Assembly (NCBI GenBank): GCA_013397935.1
Contig: VZRN01004248.1
Coordinates: 1,519,485-1,583,484, forward strand
DNA length: 64,000 nt
Direction: 5' to 3'
From: Dasyornis broadbenti
Lineage: Eukaryota; Chordata; Aves; Passeriformes; Dasyornithidae
The position numbers and the translations under genes are program-made. Positions 50,622 through 62,131 of this stretch are shown piece after piece (position 1 is the stretch's first letter; each line of letters begins with the position of its first letter). A model generated the notes under the pieces. That model was not told where the DNA came from and did not search any database. It worked only from the letters and a program-made list of their open reading frames with translations.

Positions 50622-51370
50622 CCCCCCTGCCCCCCCCGGGAATATCTGCTTTTTTTCTGATTCTGTCTCCATGTTGGCAGTGGGCTTTTAGAAAGTTTTG
50701 GGTTTGTGTAGCTGCGTTTGAACTTTTATCATATTGTTTTGTTAGTGTATTTTTATTTTGCTTTAGTAGCTGAGTCGCAGGAGACTCTCAGAGTAATGGT
50801 GTGTTGAATATTCCTGTAAAAGTCAAGGTATTGTAATGGTTCTCTTGCGTAAACAGTTACTTTGCCTGTGATCACTTCACGGAACAGAAAAAGAAACTGA
50901 TATGTTGGTGCTTCAATGTCTTTCAAAATTACAGTCCGAAGTGCCACAGTAGTGCTGTGACTCAGGCGCTTAAAACCAATGCAGGGAGCCCAGGACAGAA
51001 ACCAAACGTGCTTATCTGGTCAGAACAGAAGGTGAAACGTGACTTTTTGAATACTTGGGCTACTTTGTGTGACAAAACGTTGCCTTTTCTAAACAGAGGA
51101 GTTTTGCAACATCTGCCTTTTGGGCAAGTTTAATAATCTTACTACCAAATCTTCCGGAACAGGGATATGTGGAGTTCCCTGGCTAGGTGGAGCTGTTTCT
51201 ATGGAACTGAAGGTTCATTTATTTGTTTAGCCACAAGAGGAAGGCAGGATGAGCAATTGTCGTCAGACTCCGTTTCTCTTCCCTCAGCAATGGCCTGCAC
51301 ACCTCAGCACCCATGTTAATTCAAATATCCCAAATGCTGTCACAGTACTCTTGCTGATTTTAATGATATT

Positions 51371-51502
51371 CCAGGCCAGGCTGGATGGGGCCCTGAGCAA
51401 CCTGATCTAGTGGGTGACATCCCTGCCCATGGCAGCGGGGTTGGAACTAGGTGGTCTCTAAGATTCCTTTCCAACCCAAACCATTGAATGATTTTATGAT
51501 TT
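51371..51502 (+). mobile_element. CR1 LINE 3' fragment, sense
   Basis: Runs from 'ccaggctggatggggccctg' type CR1 sequence to the 3' signature 'cctttccaacccaaaccatt' followed by degenerate ATTNTATG-type repeats (attgaatgattttatgattt). It is in the orientation opposite to the copy at 48.8 kb, in the same intron, and ends about 90 bp before USP18 exon 2. Confidence 0.87.
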
Positions 51503-51589
51503 CACCTTTTTCATGATGAAAATGCCATAGACAAGCCCTGTGTTTCTGGATGCTGCCACGCTTTCTGATCTTTCTGTGTCTCTCTGCAG

Positions 51590-51785
51590 TCCTTCTGCCT
51601 TTGGACAATATTGTTGATGGGACAAAGAAGTGGACGTCAAGAAAGAAGCACGAAACCAGAGCTGGCACTAAGCGAGACCATGGAGGCAGAAGCTAAAGTA
51701 CAAAACAATAAAGAGGAAGCCAAAGAGGTGAAGGACAAAAACCAGAGGCTGACATCAGTCTTTGGTGTGGCAGACTTAAAAAATG
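51590..51785 (+). CDS. USP18: USP18 exon 2 (start codon at 51617)
   Basis: Acceptor CTCTCTGCAG. The exon has 27 noncoding bases before the ATG, open in frame but without another ATG. It encodes a Lys/Glu-rich N-terminus to VFGVADLKN and ends phase 1 before GTAATAA. The coding part is 51617-51785. Confidence 0.85.
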
Positions 51786-54700
51786 GTAATAATCTTTTGC
51801 CTATTCTTCACTCTCATATTTTCTATTTTTAATGCCTGCTGTTCCATTCTCTGTCCATAGGCTTCATTTTCTCCTATTCCTTACCTCTTCACTGAGGAAT
51901 ATACAGATGATTCTCATTTTTCCTTGCCAATTAACTATTTTGTGTTTTTTAAGAATGGATACATGAAGATCTCAGCTTCTTGCCTATTTAGGTCCTCAGA
52001 TTTGCCATTGCAGCAAAAGGTCTAGTTGCTGGCTCTGTCTCTTTCCAAACAGAGTTGGCATTGCTGGATTTGCTAAACCGTGGACTAGGCCCTTGTTATT
52101 CTCCTCATACAGGCAGCCTTTGCCTCCTGTTGTTTTATTTGATGTTGAGGTGTATTGTGAGAGGACTGAAAACAGAGGAACTGGGAGAAATTTGAGCATC
52201 ATTATCCAGGCTTACTTGAATTTTTCCTGTCAGTTGCCAAACAAAACCAAACATTATCTGCTTGAGCAACAGAAGAATAGATTGAACACTTTTTCAGGTC
52301 TGACCAAGAGGCTGGGTCCAGTGAATGGCTGGATGCGTGCAAGAAGAGTTTGCCACTTTCAAATAATTTTCACTTTCTTTTCCTGTACCTATCGCCAGGC
52401 CTCACTTCTCTTTTTTTCATGCCTGCAGAAGCTATTGGGCTGTACAACCTCGGACAGAGCTGCTGTCTGAACTCTCTGCTCCAGGTGTTCCTCATGAACA
52501 TACGCTTCACAGGGATCCTTCGAAGGTACCACCTGTTTGAACTCCCTGAGATATTTCCGCTGTTGCTCTGTTGTCTCCACTCCTCTTTTATGAGGGATGT
52601 ACATTTGAAGGCTTGGCTCACCGAGATGCTATCGGGATGCTTTTGGTCCCTCAGCAAGTTCTCTGCCTTGTTGTGTCTGTCATATACAGACTGGAGCTTG
52701 CAAAGGTAGAGGTTGCGGTGTTCTGACTCGTTAGTCATCTCTGATTCATGTCCTGAACTGAGTCTTTACGGCTTGTATCTCTCTTTTCCCTAACAGGATA
52801 CAATTTTATTCCAGGATTACTCATAGGCCATCATATATAGGATGTGTCATGTATAACCACACCCACTTTTAATTTTGTCACTTTAAGCATGTGAACTTGA
52901 ACATACTGCAGTCCCTGGCCTCTGGGCCCTGATTGCCCCGGCTAGCCCCTGAGAGAGAGGAGTGTTGTTGAAGATCATGAACACATAACATTGCTTTGTT
53001 TTGCTTGGCTGTTGTCCCTGCATGCTTTTGAGGAGGCATCTGTCTCCCTACCGATCACACCAATAAATGGTTTGATTTGTTTTCAATTTACTCAGTTCAC
53101 TGCAGCTTTAATTATCTAGGTGGATCATTCCTATTCAGTCCTTTCTTACATGCTCACTGCTGTGCAGAGGAGAAAGAAGACAAATTACAGACATGCAGAG
53201 ATGAGAAGTGTCATAAATGGACAAAGCTAAATAATGTAGACTGTCGGTTACCACGCTTATTTGAAGAAAAACTTAGAAAAAAACCTGTGGGCTACAATAA
53301 ATGTAGGGAGAATTAAGAGTTTTTGTTGGCATATAATTGAAATACAGGCACTATGATATACATGCCCATGAAATTTTGAGGGCATATTGAGAATGAGGAC
53401 ATAAATGGGTGGGAGGCAAGAACAGAAATTGACTGTAACTAATGCTGGTTCTAGAGACCAGAAAGCACCTGAGGTCCTGCTCAACTTGTCCCGTATTCAG
53501 GAACAAGCCTGAATTGCGGCCTTTTACTTTAGAACTGTCAGTCTGCTCTGTGAGGCAAGCTAGTGCAGGTGACTGCTTTCCGCTTTTCCTTCTTTTGCTG
53601 AAAATGCATCCATTCTGGTTCCCCTTGAGTTGCTATCTGTGCTCCTGACCTGTGCTCCTCCAGGAGAGATGTCTGATATTTCTCCATTGCACTGCTTGAT
53701 TACCACTGGTGTTGCTTCTTCCCCTTCCAGGATCACGGTGCCATCATCTCCTGCACAGAGGAGGAACAACGTCCCGTACCAAACGCTCCGGCTGTTGGAG
53801 AAGATGCAGTGTGGCAAGAGCAAAGCTGTCAGTCCCACAGAGCTGGCTTGCTGCCTTGCAGAACACAGAGTGCAGTGTAAGCAGCGCTGCCTCGTGCCCA
53901 CCTCTGTCTGCAGAGCAGGGTGCTCATTATCCAGCACCAACAAGCAGTGCAGGCTCCAACATCTTCAGGAATTCCGAAATGCCGGGAGTCAGGGTCACAG
54001 TGACACGGTGCTCTTTATAGCGGCTGGGAGTGCAATGCTGTGCCTTACTTGTGAAGAGGGGAAGAAAACCCCTGCTGGATATATTTGCAGATGTCCAGAG
54101 GGTGGGAAGACTCTCAGACTGCTGGAAGATTCAGCTGTGGGTACTGGCCAGGGGGAAAGGCCTGTGCAGGGCAGAGAGGACAGTTCATTGATTTGTCTTG
54201 CTGCACTGGCATCGTGATAGTGGAACAGCTGCTGTTTCTCATTAGATGAAAGGGATAGTGTGGAAAAGAGAATGGGTTGACACAGATGCCTGAGGATAGA
54301 AATTGTATCCTTCCTGCTCCTTCTTGTAAGGGCAGAGAGAAGAATTTGCTGGCTAAATCTCCCAAGTGGTCAAAGCTCCAGATGAGAGAGGCTGTTAAAT
54401 GCACGGGTGACCAGAGACGATGGGATGCCACGAGTCTGTTTATGTGTACAAATACACAGGGTATAACCACATACCCTTATCTTTATCATATAAAAGCCCA
54501 AACAGGAGAGTACTGAAAGGGAAGGTGCCCTGATCTTTATGAAGATAAAGCTCAATATTCATCATTTTCCCCCTCTGAATGGCTTTGCAGTCAGCCCTCT
54601 CTCTCCCAGTTAAAGAGAGACAGGGATCAAGGGGTTTGTACTGTTCGGTGCATGACACATATGGATAGGCCCTCCTGTCATTTTTATCTCAGCGCTCAGG

Positions 54701-57700
54701 AGCATTTTAGCCTTCATGAGGGGATGGAGAAAACAAGTTTGTGGAGTAATAAAGGTGAAAAATAGATCAGAATCTTCCCTGTATTGTTTTTAAGAAGGAT
54801 TCAAAAGGGACTGTTCACATGACAGGACATGTGGCATACAAATGATAGCACAAGGAATGAGAGCTTGAAACCTGCCTGCTCAGGTCACACGGAGAAACTG
54901 CAGCTTCTGCCCAGCCTAAGCTCTGTCTCTGCAGGGAGGAGAAGGGACAAGAGGCTGGATCTGATGGGGGACAATAAATCTCCCTTTGCCATTTGTGGGA
55001 AGTCTGTGCTTGGGGCTGTTCACGATACTGATTGAGGCTGTGTTTTCTGTGTGTGCAGTGTTTGTGCAACATGATGCTGCTCAGCTCTTTCTGACTCTCT
55101 GGAACTTGTTAAAGAAGCAGATGAAAAAGCCAGAGCTGGTAAGGATGGTCACTGAAATGAACCTTTGGCCCTTCTCATGTGTGGTTTCCTCTGCTCCTTG
55201 AAGGATCCCATTCACTGCCAATTGTCCTAAGTTAAACTTTTTAAATTATCCCCTTTCCTTGCACCTTTCAAATGGGACAGAGAATCTTTGTTTCATAAGC
55301 TTTCCCACTCACAGGGAGCTCAGCTGTCTCCTTCATAAACCTTATTTTGGCCTTTTTTACCCCTCCAGGTTGAAGAGTTGAGTGATTTGTACGCTATCTG
55401 CATACAGGAGCATCTGACCTGCCAGAAATGCTCTTTTGAAATAAAGAACAACAGCACCATGTTAACCCTTCCACTCCCAGTGTTGGATGCCAATTCGCAC
55501 AGGCTGGACACTCTGGTGAGTCTAACACCAGCACTGTTTCCTTAGGAGACGATTCCCACCTGCTCTCTGTGGGAGCCTTCTCTTGCGGTACTGGATCTTA
55601 TCTCGAATCCCTGCAAGTCTCTGTAGAGGGTGTGGGACTTTGAGGTGGTCGTTTCTCATTCACATTTCTTCATTGTCCGGAGCAGTTTTAGAGTTCGCAA
55701 AGGATTTGTTTTGGGGGCTGGAAAATAAAGGCTGTGAATCGCCTTTCTAAAAAGACTGTTGATTAAATACTCTGTAACAGACTCAAAGACTCATCTGGCA
55801 GCTAAGAGAAAGGAGGGACCTTTTCTTCAGGCTGCTAGGCAGTCTTTTGTCCTTGGAATAAAACACACTTTCTGTAGCTTTGCTGTTTGCTTGGACCCTG
55901 TGCAATAATGTAGAAACAAAAATCCAGCTTGAAGGAATTCAGTTGAAAGAAATCTGCTCTGTCTTCTTAGAAGGACTGTCTGCAATACTTTTTCTGTCCA
56001 GAAGAGCTGACTGGTCAAAACATGTGTTGCTGTCAACAGTGTGGGAGGAAAACGCCTTTTCTGCAGGTAATTGGAGAATTATTTCCCCATGTCTCATACC
56101 CAGAACTACCTTGAGGACTGGGGAGGGTAGGGAGAGCACTCAACCATATCAGTTTAAGAGGAGACCAACAACTCAGATGTATCAGCAAGGTACAAACCAC
56201 ACACACCTTTCCTCCTGTTAGGGAGTTCCCTGCTCTAGATGTAGTTCTTGCCACAAAGTGCCACAGCACTTTCATGGGTTTTAATGCAAGTCAATGAGGG
56301 ATGCAGCATTTCTGTAGCAGCAGAAAAGCTGCTGCTAGTTAATGTTGTGTGCCCACTGTGGGCCTTTACACTGCTGTGGAGCTGCAGAGGCAGACAAGAA
56401 TATGTCACTGCAGCTGGTCATACACATAAAAGTAGGATGCTGTGTGGTGGTCTCCTTTCTTCCCTGCTCCCCATTTTTCACAGTACCAGACTGTGCCAGA
56501 TGATGAATTAGCTGCTCCGGGAAGAACAGATGCATTAAAGAGAGTTCTGTGTCAGGGAGTCTGCCTCAGCCTCCAAGGCTTGGAGGAGCCTTTCCAAGCA
56601 AGATCACTGAGGCTGAGCTGCCTCTGAGGCCACAAGGCATCCACGTGTCTTGGTGGTGACCCCAGCAGCAGCAGCAGCAGTGATCCCAGCGGAGGCAGTG
56701 CTGGCAGGAAGGAGCTGTCAGCCTTCACGGAGCTGCCGTGGTCACGCGTCACAAGGAAGCTGACTTGTCTCTCCTCACCTACCTAGGGCTAGGGAAGCAC
56801 ATGAGAAATGAAGCAGCCCTTGGCACAGCCAAGGCTGGGTGCTGATCACACTAAAGCTGAGAAATTTGGTTACCACAGCTCTGTTATGTGGATGTGCCTT
56901 GTGGGCTGATGGGCTGCAGTGGTTTGGTGTCTGCTGCCCGCAGGAATTGGCAAATATTCCCTGGAGCACTGTCTGTTCTCCGTTCTACATGCACTGGCTG
57001 GTAATGGCTGTTCCCACCCCACCTCCACAGGGTTTGTTCCCCAGTGTTCAACTGCATTATTTATTGCCTTACAGAGCATGAAGCTCGTCCATCTGCCCCA
57101 GACTCTGACCTTGCACCTAAAGCGCTTCTGCTTTGAGAGATCATCTCGCACGTACAAGCTCAGTCATCACCTGTCATTCCCACAAGAGCTTGATTTCAAT
57201 GAAATCTTGACAGAAAATCAGAGCCAAGCAGATGACAGTGAAAAGGTGAGATACTTCTAAGGCCCTGTTCAAAAAGGGCAGATTTGCTTCTCCTCTCTGC
57301 TCAAGTCTCCTAAAAATTTAAGAGATCACACCTGTATTGCCTCAGTTCAAAGTGCCTGTCTCAAAAATCTGTCTCAGACTTTACCTGTGCCTGGCGTTGT
57401 CTCACATCCCATAGTTTTAACTATGTCCAGTCATTATTCAACACTCTGTGCTCAGATTAAATCACCAAAAGCACCACAACTGGAGCTTCCTGCCTTAAGG
57501 ACAAAAGCCAGGCTTTGCAGATCTCACCTGTCCAAGACAGGGCAACTCCACTCCTGGTATTTCCCATGCAGTATTGTTTGCCACAGAGTTGAGATTAGCA
57601 AGGAAACAACAGCTTTGCTAAGCAGCTAGAGAAGGACCTGCCCCAGCGTGGATCTGTTTTTTACTGGGAAATAACACGTGGCAGCAACCAAAGTCACCGG

Positions 57701-59169
57701 TGCAGTGTTGGCTCTGGTGAACTCTTTGCTGCTCCGTTTCTGCCCTGCTGCCTTTTCCACAATCCTGTGGTCTCCAGGGAGGCTGCCAGCCCACAGCTGA
57801 TGGGCAAAACTCAGAGGATAAGAGCAAAAAGAGCAGGATACTCACAGCCAATACAATCTTTTCCCTTTTTCCTTACAAAAAGCTCATCCTTGCTGCTCTG
57901 GCTGCTGCTTCTCTTCCATCCATGGCAGATGAGAATTGCTGCACTGCAAGTTTCTCTTTGTGTCTCCTTGCAGGCTAGCTGGCAGTATGAGCTTTTTGCT
58001 GTTGTTGCTCATTCAGGATCAACCAGCTGTGGCCATTACTGTGCCTACATTCGGAGCCTCACAGAGTGTAAATGGTATTGCTTCAACGACTCTGAGGTGT
58101 GCCAGGTGAGCAGATCAAGCCACATTTCTTTTGTAGCTTCCTGGATCACTCCTCCAGGTCTCGTTCAGTCTGACTGACTGCTAACCCAAGAGAACCAGCA
58201 AAGGAAACTGAGGCTGCAGAGCTTTGTGCCCCTCTGCTCCAGGGTGCTCTGGGCTGAGGGCAGAGTGACTCTCACTGCTGTACGAAACAAGGCCTCAGGA
58301 TCTGCTCTGTGATTGGCAAAAGCAGCCATTTGCTGGATACCCTACTCTATGTACTCTACATCTGTTTGATGTTTATGTATAGAGGAACTCTTATTCCTTG
58401 AAGAGTAAAAGCAATAAATCAATTTATTGAAAGGAGTTTAGTTCCTGGAAGTGCCACTTACACCACTCTTATGAGAACTGCTGGGATGGTGTAAGAATGT
58501 ACCCATCTCTTAAGAGTTTTTATCAGTCTCTTGTGTGTTTTTCTTCCGTAGGTATCATGGGATGATGTTAAATGCACCTATGGACATTCCGGCCTTTACT
58601 GGTATGCAAATGTATCCCTATTTTTACCTAATGCTGCTCTGGAATGAGAGTAGCAAAGAGAGGGAAGACAAATGGTTTTGGATTTTTGCAAATTGCCTGG
58701 GCTGTAGTGGGGACACAGGAGGAGAGAAGAGGCATCCTTGTGTCCCAGTCTCTCTGGTGGGACTGCATGTGCCTGTCCTGGGAGCTGCAGGGCACTGAGC
58801 CCTCACAAGTGGGGCTGCAGGAGCGCTCCTCTTACCCAGGATTGCCACGTGCACCCTCCTGCATCCCGACTGAAGTTACTTGTGTCAGCCAGGACTTCTC
58901 CGTGCTTTTTGTTTTGATGCATCATAAGGAAATGAGTTTATAGGAGGGAAGTAATCTCTCCTATAAACTCCAGCACTGCCAGGGAATCTTGGGAATACTG
59001 GAGAGGGCCATCTTAGTTGACCTAAACCTCAGAAAGCTGAGCAGGAGCAAACCTGGGACGTTACTTGCACCCTAGATCATCAAACACACCTTGTGTTTTG
59101 CTTTCTCTTTGCCTCCACAGGAGAGAAACGGCCTACCTCTTGATTTACATGAAAAAGTCTCCTCAGTAG
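51617..59169 (+). CDS. USP18: Ubl carboxyl-terminal hydrolase 18 (USP18)
   Basis: Cysteine protease of the USP family that removes ISG15 from conjugates; independently of catalysis, it restrains type I interferon signalling at IFNAR2. Ten coding exons join 51617-51785, 52429-52525, 53731-53876, 55059-55138, 55369-55515, 55971-56066, 57075-57245, 57974-58105, 58552-58601 and 59121-59169, giving 378 residues (human 372). With noncoding exon 1 the count of 11 equals human. The start is the first in-frame ATG of exon 2. The Cys box LGQSCCLNSL has catalytic Cys68. Zinc-type pairs are Cys182/Cys185 and Cys234/Cys237. The His box has His323 in CGHYCAYIR, and Asn340-Asp341 follow in CFNDS. It ends MKKSPQ. 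All splice sites are GT-AG and the phase is kept throughout. The poorly conserved first 56 residues are charged, as in mammals. Confidence 0.96.
52429..52525 (+). CDS. USP18: USP18 exon 3 (catalytic Cys box)
   Basis: Encodes GLYNLGQSCCLNSLLQVFL with the nucleophile Cys68, then MNIRFTGILR. The donor is CGAAG before GTACCA, phase 2. Confidence 0.95.
53731..53876 (+). CDS. USP18: USP18 exon 4
   Basis: After CCCCTTCCAG. Encodes ITVPSSPAQRRNNVPYQTL and LLEKMQCGKSKAVSPTELA. It ends with one base of a Leu codon before GTAAGC, phase 1. The match to human (ITVP...LLLLEKMQ...KAV.P.ELA) is clear. Confidence 0.94.
55059..55138 (+). CDS. USP18: USP18 exon 5
   Basis: Encodes LFVQHDAAQLFLTLWNLLKK, the QQDA-like box of USP enzymes (here VQHDAAQ). 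Includes the Ala and Leu positions near the ISG15 contact surface in mammalian USP18. Ends phase 0 before GTAAGG. Confidence 0.94.
55369..55515 (+). CDS. USP18: USP18 exon 6
   Basis: After CCCCTCCAG. Encodes VEELSDLYAI, then CQKC (Cys182, Cys185) and NSTMLTLPLPVLDANS. Contains the first half of the zinc-finger-like site in the fingers subdomain. Confidence 0.94.
55971..56066 (+). CDS. USP18: USP18 exon 7
   Basis: After GTCTTCTTAG. Encodes KDCLQYFFCPEEL and the second Cys pair, CQQCGRKTPF. Phase 0 at both ends. Confidence 0.94.
57075..57245 (+). CDS. USP18: USP18 exon 8
   Basis: Encodes MKLVHLPQTLTLHLKRF, the strongly conserved USP strand, and LSFPQELDFNEIL. Phase 0 at both ends. The His of LVHLPQ aligns with the mammalian His that packs on ISG15. 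Confidence 0.95.
57974..58105 (+). CDS. USP18: USP18 exon 9 (catalytic His box)
   Basis: Encodes WQYELFAVVAHSGS, CGHYCAYIR with His323, and KWYCFNDSEVCQ with Asn340-Asp341. Donor CAG before GTGAGC. Confidence 0.96.
58552..58601 (+). CDS. USP18: USP18 exon 10
   Basis: Short 50-base exon encoding VSWDDVKCTYGHSGLY, phase 2 at its end. It matches the human VSWEDIQCTYG block. Confidence 0.93.
58934..58970. repeat. Perfect 13-bp inverted repeat in USP18 intron 10
   Basis: GAGTTTATAGGAG and CTCCTATAAACTC are exact reverse complements separated by 11 bases. The arms would form a stable hairpin in the pre-mRNA. Confidence 0.92.
59121..59169 (+). CDS. USP18: USP18 last coding exon
   Basis: After GCCTCCACAG. 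Completes Trp362, then RETAYLLIYMKKSPQ and TAG at 59167-59169. The C-terminal strand that carries the mammalian Leu-Leu-Tyr/Val-Tyr core is preserved. Confidence 0.94.
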
Positions 59170-59985
59170 CCCTATCCAGGTGTATCAGAATGGCTCAGAA
59201 CGCTGGGCACAGTCCATGGAGCTCAGCACCTCTGTGCCCGTGTGGACATGTACAAATGTTCCACAAGAAGGACATTCTGCACTCAGCAACCTCGGTGTTC
59301 ACATTTATTTATGAAAAAGGCGCAGCAGACACTCAGCTAGAGAAAGGATCTAAGAACTGCTGCAGCTAGAAACTTGTTCTTTCATGTATTCTTTATATTT
59401 ATGTGATTCTGCACATTCATTTCCTCTCTAAAAGGTGGTGAAGTCAGTCCTTGTCTCTTCCAACTTCCCACTTTCCGTAATGCTGATGCCTGGATTCCAG
59501 TCCAGGGGAAGTGTGTGGCCTGAAAGGCTGTGTGATGTTCTGGGGAGGTGTGTGGTGTGATTTCAGAGCTGGCTGTGAGAGCCATGTGGAGCCAGCGTGA
59601 CCAGTAAGAGCCTGAGACTTACTTTGTCCTTCGAGCACCATTTAGATGCTGACAAGCTGGGCAGGAGACCCCAAAAGTCACCCCAGGAATGACTGCAGGA
59701 AGGATCAGAACCCTTATGACACACACATCAGACATTTACTCCTTAATCCCTCCCCGAAAATAAATCCCTGCAGGGGCTGAGAGGTATTTTAGATCAGGAG
59801 TTATTGGAGCAGGTCTGATTTACAAGATGAGTTTGTATACATTTCTGCTGCTGATCATCGTTTCAACAGGTTTATCAGGAGTTTATATGCATTTTCTTTC
59901 CTGTAGAGCAGAAAATATTCAAAGCAGCAGAGATTATGACGCTAATTAGTGATTTTGCACAATAAAGGCCTTACCCTGTGATAAA
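59170..59985 (+). other. USP18: USP18 3' UTR
   Basis: Two AATAAA candidates, near 59758-59763 and at 59961-59966. The second sits in a typical AT-rich context and is taken as the main one. Confidence 0.5.
59961..59966 (+). terminator. USP18: Likely poly(A) signal of USP18
   Basis: Canonical AATAAA followed by GGCC and T/G-rich DNA. The earlier one near 59758 is an alternative. Confidence 0.5.
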
Positions 59986-62065
59986 GGAAGTAAGAGACTT
60001 TGATGTGTTTGAACTTTTGGGGTTTTTCTTTAGCATTCTTAACCTGGTTGCCAGCTGGGATTGTCTTGCCTCTCTCCTTCTCTGCCCATGAAGAGCAAAT
60101 GTCCCTCAAGCAGAAAAATGTTCTGGAGAGAACAATTTTGTAAAGAAAAATGAGTAATTTTTAAATCTCCTGTTGATTGCTGTCACTCTGTGTTGGTTCA
60201 GCCAAGGCAAGACCTCACAGTTGGAGGGAAAAGGTAAAGAGAGCTGGAAAGAAAGGTTGGTGCAATGTGACAGGGGGAACAAGAATGGTCCAAAGGCTCA
60301 TCACAAGGCTCTGCGGTGAGGAAAGGTAAAAACTGCGGTTGTGTGGCTTTTGAAATACTCATGGCATTAAATCTTCATGTGCCACAGTCTGTGAAGGGAT
60401 CGAGGATTCCAGCAGTTTTGAGATCTGGAGGTACCTTCAACCCAAGATATTCTAGGACTGTATCTCTACAAAGGTGCTGTTTTCATGGGACTGAGCAATG
60501 ATGAAATTACTAATGTGGATATAATACTATCTATGTATAAACTAATTTTATTTTGGTAATGATTTTCTGTTCATATATGGAAGGGGAATTGAGGAATCTT
60601 GGAGCATAGCTGTGAAATTACCTTCACAGTGCAGTGGGTATTTATTTTGCTCATTATTCTGCTCAGCTCTTGTATTTGTATTACTCATTCCATGTTAAAG
60701 GAGTCCTGGTGTATTGTTTGTCACCAGGATGAGGAATTTTCAGCCTTTTCACCTTCAGGAATGCATTGCACTCTTTCTAAAGCATGTTGTAACGGGTAAG
60801 GAAGAAAACCAAGTTTCTGTTTGCTTTTCCAACACTTTGCCTGAGTGAAGGAGCTGAAAAAAGAGGCACTTTCGGAGACTGAGAAGTTAATGGGCGAAGA
60901 GACTGACAAGGTATTTCTAATTAGATAGAACTTGACATTTAAAAATTTATGCTTATGAAAAAATGCCTTAAATGTGTCATAACCTCCCAGGGATGTCACC
61001 CATTGAGGAAACTATTGCAGAGATATATTAAGAATCTTTTCAGTCAGTGAAAAAGATATTTAATTTCAATGAAAAGTAATCAGTGGGTTTTTAAAATAAA
61101 ATATTATAGGATAAATTCCCTAGAAAATGAGTCTTGTGGTTTATTCCTGGTCTGTTCTTCCTAAACACTGTGACTCAGGTGGGAGGCTGCAGGCCATATG
61201 CACAGAGGAACACGCTCAGATCAAATATTCAGAGTAGAGCTGCTGCTAATGTTTAGCTCCAAGAGGCAAGGAAAGCCTGTATGGAACTCTGTGACCAGGA
61301 CAACAAGGGGATGATTCAGAGAGTCGTGGTCATCACAGATCTCTCCTCTACACATCCCTGTTTCTCACAGAAAACAAGAAAAATCACACAGGGGCATGAA
61401 ATCTCCACACAGCAGCCCTGGACGCTACAACTGCTGGTTAAACCCTGCTCTCATGGCAGAATTCAGGCAACAGATCTGATCTTTTGGACCTCAGAAATTA
61501 AATTAAAAGGCTTCTTCTGAACTGAGTGAGCACTCATCGTACAGTAGCTGAGAGCAAAAGCCATGGGGAGCCATGAGATCAAATATATATAAATAAAAAA
61601 ATGGGTGCCAGGTGCTGTGGGGATGAAGCCATATTGGGAATTTCTTTAACAATGACTCCTCCTGTGGACAGGTTTATGCTTCCTCCTGAGAAAAAGCAGC
61701 TTTGTGACAGCTTCTCTTGATGTGTTCAGGACAGGGGATGAGAAATGGTTCTCGGGGCAGGCGCCAGCTCCCCAAACAGCCTTTTCCTTGCAGAAAAGCA
61801 GAGACCATGAGGTTCACAAAAACCTGCAACCTCAGCCAATGCAAGATTGGCTCTCTCAATAAATCCACGTGGGGAGCCTGTAATTAGGTTTTGAGTCCTT
61901 TGAAGGGTGAGATAAACCAAACTCCCTGCCTCTTCTTACCCCTGGCACTTCTGCACATATTTCCCTTGTCTGCAGCCACTCAGCAGGCGGCAGGGAGGGG
62001 CAAAGCTGATTTAAAAGGTTTTGCAAGAGCCCACAGCCTCGTCCTGCCCTGGGAGGGAACTGCCC
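59986..62065. other. USP18-AKR intergenic, no gene seen
   Basis: No exon recognised. A TTTAAAAG box near 62010, about 55 bp before the AKR start codon, could be TATA-like for the next gene. Confidence 0.45.
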
Positions 62066-62131
62066 ATGGCCACTCACCTGGAGCTGCCCACTGGTGCGAG
62101 GATGCCCATCCTGGGACTGGGGACCTGGCAG
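62066..62131 (+). CDS. AKR1-like exon 1
   Basis: 22 codons ending MPILGLGTWQ, donor GGCAG before GTACCT, phase 0. Too short to stand out as an open frame. It was found by looking for the family's GLGTW motif upstream of exon 2. Confidence 0.87.

Noticed and set aside
53630..54217. 195-codon ORF over USP18 exon 4
   Set aside because: It is open in a frame other than USP18 and extends into introns on both sides. The real exon is defined by splice sites and homology in another frame.
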